From Neovahlkampfia damariscottae (taxonomy: Eukaryota > Heterolobosea > Selenaionea > Neovahlkampfiida > Neovahlkampfiidae), in the NCBI GenBank assembly GCA_016618085.1, contig JABLTG010000079.1:23662-87661 (forward strand): 64,000 nt of DNA. The letters are read 5' to 3'. The position numbers were made by a program, and so were the translations under genes. Position 1 is the first letter of the stretch; each line of letters opens with the position of its first letter. Shown in pieces: positions 57,523 to 64,000 of the stretch. The notes under the pieces were generated by a model, which saw only the letters and a list, made by a program, of their open reading frames with translations, had not been told where the DNA came from and ran no database searches.

Positions 57523-57703
57523 TTTCTATTTCTTTTTATTTTTGTTTGTTGAATCGAAAACAGAAATTTCTCCTTTTATTGATGTTTTGAAACGTTCCTA
57601 TTGGCGAGGAATATTTTTCTCCAAATTTGGACTTCCGCTCTTCCATTTTTTCATGACTAAAATCAGGTTTTTAATTCCGCAATTCCGCACATCAAATTGT
57701 GAA

Positions 57704-58562
57704 TTATTTTCTATTTGGCAATAAAAATGTCAATGGAAATACAATAAGACTAATAAATGCTGCCAAATAAAAAATCAAATGAACATCAAAAGGATAAGGC
57801 ATATTATTAGAAATTGAAAGAGCAAATATTGGTGTTGCTATTGATGGTCCTATTGCTCTAGTCAAAGCAACAAAAGATTGTGCTATCCCATTCAATTTTC
57901 CAAGATCTTCTTTTGGGACACAATTATTGACCATTAATATTGCTGAAGTGAACATCATTGAATTCCAAACTTGTTTCCAAACAATTTGAAGAAAAATTAA
58001 TAACCAAACTAACCATTCCATTGTTTTTAATTGAGAAATTCTATAAACCTCTGGAATTCCAAATAAAGGTGGTAATGAAAAAAATGTTGCAATTTGAAAA
58101 GAACCAATAATTCCAAATCGATCAATAAAACGATGAATCAAAAACAATTGACATAATAATAGAAATATTCCCATTGAACCTTTTATAAATTTAATGATAC
58201 ATATATTACCCTGTAGTATTCCAATCTTATATGGTTCTAATCCTAATCTTTGATGATCTGTTGGTGTCCAAACCCAAATTGGAAATACAGATTAGATGAT
58301 GACTAAACAATTGTGTGATGAAATAAGAAGATACTATGAATCTTGAATAAAATCCAACTAATTTCGCATCTTTTTTTTCATCTAAATTTAATAAATCAAT
58401 TGTTAGTTGTGAAATGTATGGAAATAAACTAACAACAGATAATCTATCAAATAAATTAATGAGATAAATAATGAAAATAGGTATTTTTGGCAATGGTGTT
58501 TGTTCTTTAGGTTCAACTTCAAGAACTGTTGAAGTTGTTTCATCTGTACTGTTTTCTTCCAT
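57704..58562 (-). CDS. MFS transporter lacking part of its N-terminal half (possibly broken)
   Basis: Starts MEENSTDETTSTVLE at 58562. TM1 and TM2 are visible (IPIFIIYLINLFDRL; SRFIVSSYFITQLF). Near 58290 the frame changes directly to FPIWVWTPTDHQRLGLEPYKIGILQ, which looks like the central loop before TM7. After an intron near 58212-58175 the second half (TM7-TM12) is complete (GIAQSFVALTRAIGP, FIDRFGIIGSF). TM3-TM6, including the loop 2-3 signature, are missing. It is therefore a deleted pseudogene, a misassembled allele, or a protein with an undetected structure. The family resembles ZIFL-type and tetracycline-type MFS carriers; the substrate is unknown. Confidence 0.6.
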
Positions 58563-58631
58563 TGATTTTCATCCAATAGAAAACTTGTTTTGCTTCTATT
58601 TTCGTTTCTGAAGAAAAGATTAAATCAAAAT

Positions 58632-59674
58632 TTATTGACAAATAATTTTAACATCCTTAAGAATATCAGAATGTTCATTCAATTTTTCAACTAAACATTC
58701 TTTCAAATTGTGTAATTTTACAAATTCTTTTAAAATTACTCCGTTTTCAAAATTGCCATAAATAAAATCTGAATCTTTATAATAAAATCCAAATCCATTT
58801 TTTTTATTTTCTTTCCAAAAACCTGCATGAGATAAAGTTCCATCAAAATTGAATGTATACCCAATTCCATCCTGATTAAATTGAATTAACAAATTAAAAG
58901 TACTCTCATATTGTTTTTCCAATCTCCAAACCATTTTCCATTTTGAAAAACCATTATTCCTTTTCCTTTTCTTCGATTATTTTCCCTTTTCAAATGTTAA
59001 TTCAATTCAAATCAAAACCAATCTCCGAAATAAATTGTTGAATTTGAAAACCAATAAATTCCAAAACCATCTCTATCATCATCATGAAAAAAACCATTAT
59101 AAAAATCATGATTTCTTGAGTAATAAAATGATCCCAATCCATTTCTCATTCCTCTTTCCCAAAATCCCTTTAATTTAGTAAATAATATTTGAAATTACAT
59201 CATAAGAATTTCCGCTCAAAAATGTACATCTTTTTTCGTTAATTTTTTATTTACCTTCCAATTCCTATCAAAATCATAAATATAAATCGAAATACCTTTT
59301 CGAAGTCCTTGGTCCCACTCTCCAGTATAAATTGCTCCAGAACTATAAACGTATCTTCCTAAACCATCTCTATTTTGACCATCACTTTCACCAAAGTAGC
59401 TAGACCCGTTGGAGTATTTTTCAATAATTATCGGAGTTTTCGATAAATCCAAAATATTTTGGAGATTCTCGCAGATATTATCGATTTCTACTGTGAAAGT
59501 ATCCAATTTTTTAATGACTTTGTCGAATTTTGTTTCCAAATCCTTTACGTAAATCACAAAAAGGAAAAAAACCGTCATGAAGAATTTTGTGCAATTCGTA
59601 CTCACGTCGAACATGGCTTTTAAATCTTTATATGATATTTCGTCGTCATTGTACGTCATTTCTTCAAGAATCAT
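58632..59674 (-). CDS. MORN-repeat protein
   Basis: About five exons from MILEEMTYNDDEISYK (ATG 59674) to 58632. An N-terminal coiled coil (DLETKFDKVIKKLD) joins through a GTGAGT..AAAG intron. Then at least five MORN repeats: YFGESDGQNRDGLGRYVY, YTGEWDQGLRKG, GFWERGMRNGLGSFYY, FYNGFFHDDDRDGFGIYW, NNMRDGIGYTFNFDG and GFWKENKKNGFGFYY. The joint at about 58915-58880 (a 32-nt intron) keeps the repeat register. MORN proteins link membranes to cytoskeleton or phosphoinositides. CCAAT-type sequence lies about 60 bases upstream. Confidence 0.78.
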
Positions 59675-59749
59675 GGTTCGTTTTGAAACCAGATTCAATT
59701 TGTTTCGATCAAATGAAAAACCAAAAAAGTAATGATTGGTCAATTTCAA

Positions 59750-60257
59750 ATGAAAAAAAAAAGAACTTTGTGAGGTAATGACAGTAGGTAAAAATACATT
59801 GTAGTTTTTTTATGCACCAGAAGTATACAAATAAATACAACAATTTTGTCGTTTTGTTCCAGTTCCTCCTGGGAGTCTGATTGTTTGGAGTTGAAAATTA
59901 CCTGCGTAGAAATTTTGTTTCTGGCATAGAAATTGTACTGTAGAATTCTTAGAGGTGAGAAATTAATCAAAGAGTTACTGAAGAATTTACAACTAATGAA
60001 ATTATTTGGATTAATCAAAGAAACTTCTTGCTCACTTCGATAAATGGAAATAAATGTAAATTATACAATTCAAGCTAATTTTTTTTTACATTAATTTGTG
60101 CAAAGAAAATATTTCTGAATTTGTATGTTTTCTGCATTATCCAATTTTGGTAATTTTGTTTTTCCAAATTTGGAAAACGAAGAACAAATAAAAAGAGATC
60201 ACAAATTCCACCAAACAGAAAAAAAACAATTTCACAAAACACATAAACATAAAAAAA
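59750..60257. other. Gap between the MORN gene and the small membrane protein gene
   Basis: About 500 bases, AT-rich. A 90-codon frame on the minus strand (60018-59746) exists but has no family resemblance, no clear promoter motif and a hydrophobic low-complexity end, so I do not call it. Nothing else is recognised. Confidence 0.4.
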
Positions 60258-60509
60258 ATGGCAGGATTCGGATTTGAAAACACAGTACTTAAAAGAAGAG
60301 TTACAAGAGTTAAAAGAGCAATATTCTTAACAGCAGTTGTCGCAACAGCAATTTCAATTTTACAAGTACAATTCACAGAAACACCATACACACCACTTCC
60401 AAATAATTTAGGACAAATTGGAATGAAAGGAGACAACGTAGTATCCACTAGACCAAAGAATTCATTCACCTATACAAACAACTTGGGAATACTGTTGAAA
60501 AAAGAATAA
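60258..60509 (+). CDS. Small single-pass membrane protein, unknown function
   Basis: One exon, 83 residues: MAGFGFENTVLKRRVTRVKR, then a hydrophobic helix AIFLTAVVATAISILQVQF and a polar C-terminus ending ILLKKE. The basic stretch before the helix suggests the N-terminus faces the cytosol or mitochondrial matrix. Its composition is richer in G and C than the flanks, as in expressed genes. No family recognised. It overlaps nothing and lies 30 bases from the convergent UBR-box gene. Confidence 0.55.
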   Translation: MAGFGFENTVLKRRVTRVKRAIFLTAVVATAISILQVQFTETPYTPLPNNLGQIGMKGDNVVSTRPKNSFTYTNNLGILLKKE

Positions 60510-60539
60510 ATTATTGTATATATTGAATTATTTATTATT

Positions 60540-60900
60540 TTATACATTTACAAGGTTCTTTACCTTCTCGTTGCCCTGTTTTGTTTTTTAAAAAAAGAAA
60601 TACGTACACAATCACAAAAACATTCTTCAATCGCTACATACTTGATTTTATCTCCTTTATGACATTTACGAATGCATGAAACACATATAGCATCTCCTTC
60701 ATTGTCAAGTCCACAGTCACTGCAGTAATAAAACATTTGAAACTTCAAATTTTCGTCTGTGCTACCAAAACTGCACATTTGTTCTTGTGCCTTGATATCC
60801 ATCTCGTCTTGAGGTACCTCACCTTCATCATATAATCTTCAAATTTATCTGAGGCAATCATAGTTGATCTGCGAATATCTAAAATATAAATCAAAATCAT
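60540..60900 (-). CDS. UBR-box zinc finger protein
   Basis: Three exons from ATG 60900 (CCAATG) with a 32-nt intron joining MMK to AQEQMCSFGS and a GTACGT intron near 60606-60576 before the end at 60540. CSFGS, YYCSDCGLDNEGDAICVSCIRKCHKGDK and EECFCDCG form the UBR-box metal ligands. UBR boxes recognise type 1 N-degrons, including Arg-modified Asp produced by NTAN1. There is no RING or HECT domain; the protein is only about 90 residues, so it could be a recognition-only subunit or a UBR7-like fragment. Confidence 0.7.
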
Positions 60901-60919
60901 TGGTCAGTGTAAGAAAAAT

Positions 60920-62443
60920 TTATTTTCTTGATTCTTCAATCATTTTTATAACATTTCCAGCAATAATTTTGGAATAAGTGGAATTAAAAGGTGTATAATG
61001 ATCCGCATCTACAAAATGTATCATTCTAGAGTTGGAAGAAAGTCCAACAAGTTCAGTTGTATTCAATCCTCTTCCTGAAGGAAAATTAAACAATGGGATG
61101 TCACCAAAATCAATTCCTTTTACTTGTGCTGCACTTCTACCAAAATACATCCACTCAGAAACCATTGGTTGATAAATTTTACATTTTTTTAAATTTTTGA
61201 GATATTTCTCTGACATTTCATTTGGTAATTTCCTAATAAGATCTAAATCGTTTCCAGGACCTAAACCAAAATCAAAAATAAAGTCAACAACACCAATTGG
61301 ACAAACATTTCTTGCAAAGTCAAATAATGGTCTTGCAGGATTTTTATGATTAAGACCTTGAGGATTTACTCTATCTGAATTTACAGCATCAACTAAAACA
61401 ACACCCAATATTTTGTTTTTTGAAATATTTTTAAAAGCTTTCATTAAAATACCAGCAACTAATTAAAATATTAATCCAGTTCACAATTATAGACTTACAT
61501 GAATGACCAACTAATATCAAATCATCATTTATTTTTGCTTCATCAAGTAATGTTTTTAATTCAGTTGAAATATGTTCTGAATCTCTTGGTTCTATGCCCA
61601 TATCACTCCAACCATATCCAGCTCTATCATAACTACATGTTCTTGTAACATTTGATACAATTGGTTGAATATGTGACCAATCTAAACTTGAACCTGAATA
61701 ACCATGTTCAAATAAAATTGTAGGAGAACCATTTCCAATACAATTTAAATGCATTTTATGACCCATTACATTAAAAAGTACACCAGGTGGTGGATTATCA
61801 AAATCATTGATCACAGATCTAAAAATATGAAGTGTTGGAAATGCAGTTATTGTAACTATTGTAATTGAAAATGATACACCAAGTAAAATAATAAATATTG
61901 AATAAATTTTGAAAAATGTGTTCATGTGTAAATTATTTGTCATTTTAATGCTTTTAAAACAATAAAATTCCCATAAAATTATGATAAATAAAATAAAAAA
62001 TGCAAAAAATGCTCCAATAAAATCTCTTTGTATCAATAAACAAATAAAAGCAATAAAACAGAGTAGAATACCTAAAACTGTATGTATACCCAAAAATAAA
62101 TGTTTTAAAAAATAAAGAATTCTTTCAAATTTAGTTGCTGATTCTTTTATATTTTCATCTAAACTAATATAAAGTAAATCTTTAGAGTGATGATAATTCA
62201 AAAGTATTTTCAAGAAATTATGAATTGTAACATGATATAAAACTGGAAAATACCAAATTAAAGCTAAAATAGACCTTTTTTTTCATTTAAATTATCTTTT
62301 TTTTACCATGCTGCTGAAGAATAAAGATGAAAATAATGACCACCAATTCCATAATAAATTAAAAAGAAAGGTGATAGTATGAACAACAGGAAATAAAATG
62401 CCTGCTTTATTACTTTCCAATCTCTTTCTTGTTGTACCTTCAT
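60920..62443 (-). CDS. Membrane-anchored alpha/beta hydrolase
   Basis: Exons start at ATG 62443; introns near 62310-62280 and 61496-61460. The N-terminal third has about five hydrophobic segments (FYFLLFILSPFFLIYYGI, LIWYFPVLYHV, ILLCFIAFICLLI and others). The hydrolase follows: LFEHGYSGSSLDW (HG oxyanion), YDRAGYGWSD, nucleophile VGHSFAGILM rebuilt by the splice, LVDAVNSD and the catalytic His in VDADHYTPFN. The substrate is unknown; the membrane part suggests an ester or lipid at an internal membrane. Confidence 0.78.
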
Positions 62444-62513
62444 CAGTCGGACTTTTAATGTTGAATGATTGGTCAAAAAATTTTAGAATCCAAAATTCAG
62501 ATTTTATTAAAAT

Positions 62514-63904
62514 TTAAACTTTCGGTTTCTTTTTTGGAAATACCAACTAAAAATATAAGAAATATGAATAATCTTACCATAAACATATTTGATGTATAAT
62601 ATGAATGAAGTACAGGCCAGTAGGCTTTACCTGGTATCAAATCATAATGAACATTCAATTTCTTTCCATTGATAAACCAAAATGCTTTCAATTTTTTAAA
62701 ATCCACATAAACACCAACTGAATCACCTGATTTACCTGTTGTATAATTATTGCCAGATATTGAATAAGAACTACCACCCATTGATTGAGTATGATCACTT
62801 CCAACTCTTTTTTATAAATTTTAGAACAATTAAAATGATAATACTGAGTTTTGTTTACATTACTTTCTGCCAATCCAACTGCAGTTCCAGAACCATCATT
62901 ACCAATATTTACTAATTTTACTTCCCAGTAATGAATTCCTTTTGTCAACTTTTTGTCACCATAAACTTGAGCTGATGACCAATTATTTCCTCCATTAATT
63001 TTAGTAATTGAAGTTCCTTTTGAATCAAGTTTAAAATTATTTTTATTTCCAGCTGGAAATTTTGAATCCCATTTCCATTTTAAACTACCTCTTTCTTTTA
63101 CTTCTGGTAATGGTTTGATTCCATCAAAATCATCAGGTGCTGTTTGAACTTCTAAAATATTGATATAAAGATTTGAATCAATTAAATTTGTTGGTCTAAC
63201 AAAATGAACTAAATCAGCACTATCCATATTCACAAATCTGATATGTGGTAATATATTTTCTAATATCTTCTCTATTGATTCATCTTTTCTTATTTTCTTT
63301 TGATTTTTACCCCATGCATATACAGCTTTGAAAATATCAACTTCATCAATTGTTAAATCATCTGATTTTATCATTGAAACTACAAATTCATGATCCAAGT
63401 TTACAAAGTCTGGTGATTTGAATACATCTTCTGTATTTTGTTGAATGAATATCATACATCTTTTAATTAAATCATCTGGATCAAGTGTTGAAAATACTCC
63501 TTTTTTTGAATCCATCAGAAGTTTACAAACATTTTTAGAGTTACATTTTCCTTTTATAACATACTCAAAACCAGATAATTTTAATGGTTCGATTTGAAAC
63601 TCATTGGATAACACTAACATTTCCATATAATTTGAGTCTTCAAATTCAAAAGTCTAAAATTGATTTTAGTTTTCTACTAAGTATATAATTACTCCAGAAT
63701 ATAAAAATTCTAATAGTTGAAAAAAACAATCAGGAGAATCAACTTTAATGCTCAAGTCTTTACTCTTTTTTAATTGTTCAGCAAAGTATGGACTTATTAT
63801 AAATTGAAACAAAATAGTACTTACCTTTGTGATAATATCATTTCATAACAATAAATTACTTTTTCATCGTTCACCGCTATCTTAAAACTGACTTTTCCGT
63901 TCAT
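62514..63904 (-). CDS. BTB-BACK-SPRY protein
   Basis: From ATG 63904 (MNGKVSFKIAVNDEK), introns near 63824-63795 and 63691-63656 rebuild a BTB domain (MILSQRSPYFAEQL, FQLLEFLYSGTFEFED). BACK follows (LMDSKKGVFSTLDPDDLIKRC, VSMIKSDDLTIDEVDIFKAVYAWG). The SPRY domain spans about 63080-62580 (GIHYWEVKLVNIG, VGLAESN, SVGVYVDFKK, KAFWFINGKK). After a short final intron the protein ends PKKKPKV, like a basic nuclear-import signal. BTB-BACK proteins are CUL3 adaptors with SPRY as substrate reader. An upstream frame at the window edge (GNPKTASTGDGPIP) could be an earlier exon. Confidence 0.8.
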
Positions 63905-64000
63905 TCTGATTAATCAGACCAGACATTAAAATCAAGGTTTCTTTCGGGATAGGACCGTCGCCAGCAGTACTGGCAGTTTTTGGATTTCCAATAAAATTTT
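63905..64000. other. Right edge of window: upstream of the BTB gene
   Basis: 96 bases with TTTCCAATAAAATT at 63986-64000. A minus-strand frame (NPKTASTGDGPIPKE, then ILMSGLINQ) is open to the window end and slightly richer in G and C than surroundings, so a further exon of the BTB gene or another gene may begin here. Not decidable from this sequence. Confidence 0.3.

Noticed and set aside
59746-60018. Minus-strand 90-codon frame
   Set aside because: No family, ends in a hydrophobic low-complexity tail, no motif pattern upstream, and lies in an AT-rich gap.
62514-62540. PKKKPKV as a virus-derived nuclear signal
   Set aside because: A seven-residue basic stretch arises easily in a Lys-rich proteome; it is only noted as a possible nuclear-import signal.
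1-64000. tRNA, rRNA, CRISPR, integrase or transposase genes
   Set aside because: No cloverleaf, rRNA core, spaced direct repeats or DDE/recombinase motif was seen on either strand by eye; a covariance-model scan would settle tRNAs.

Overview
The window is eukaryotic nuclear DNA from a compact, strongly AT-rich protist genome. Genes lie on both strands with tens to a few hundred bases between them. Most carry very short GT..AG introns (26-52 nt, often starting GTAA followed by an A run). The protein set suggests an aerobic amoeboid or amoeboflagellate discoban, most likely a heterolobosean of the Naegleria/Willaertia kind. Pointers are the DUF4116 protein, several RGS genes, a G-alpha-like gene, BTB/kelch/MORN proteins, and an EF-hand-fused inorganic pyrophosphatase of the type known from trypanosomatid acidocalcisomes. 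The species assignment is inference. I saw no mobile element, rRNA, tRNA or CRISPR.

Layout. 1-8.7 kb: patatin N-terminus (cut by the window edge), an importin-alpha-like armadillo protein, a small membrane protein, EF-hand pyrophosphatase, SLC13-type transporter, SET/MYND protein, DUF4116 protein. 8.7-16 kb: a UBA/kelch/BTB-like protein and a long C2-MUN-GRAM protein. 16-25 kb: a small RGS protein, a long XPF/SHOC1-like candidate, exosome subunit MTR3, a SKICH-like repeat protein, a rhodanese/pseudophosphatase. 25-34 kb: PIG-F, tRNA m7G methyltransferase, a secreted TPR protein, PSTK, a double-C2 protein, a ZIP3/RNF212-like RING protein, PH-RGS protein, NTAN1, aspartate dehydrogenase. 34-49 kb: DDX3-type helicase, LYR protein, C2/papain-fold-like protein, GT54 glycosyltransferase, RGS protein, degenerate G-alpha, Myb protein, MAN2C1-type alpha-mannosidase, cytochrome P450, DUF676 esterase. 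49-64 kb: EF-hand phospholipase D, VWA-like protein, prolyl-hydroxylase/F-box protein, hemerythrin protein, two tandem small Cys-rich proteins, a shortened MFS transporter, MORN protein, small membrane protein, UBR-box protein, alpha/beta hydrolase, BTB-BACK-SPRY protein.

Themes. (1) G-protein signalling: three RGS-domain genes plus a G-alpha relative whose nucleotide-binding motifs are degenerate. (2) Arg/N-degron parts: NTAN1 and a UBR-box protein. (3) Candidate meiotic crossover factors: a ZIP3/RNF212-like RING protein and a possible ZIP2/SHOC1-like XPF relative. (4) Selenocysteine: PSTK implies a Sec-tRNA pathway. (5) Unusual domain fusions: EF-hand-PPase, EF-hand-PLD, P4H-F-box, C2-MUN-GRAM, UBA-kelch. 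A CCAAT-type motif (ATTGGTCA or its reverse complement) sits just upstream of almost every start codon, sometimes touching the ATG.

Gene models were built by eye by joining reading frames at plausible GT..AG introns. Where a joint did not resolve, this is stated.
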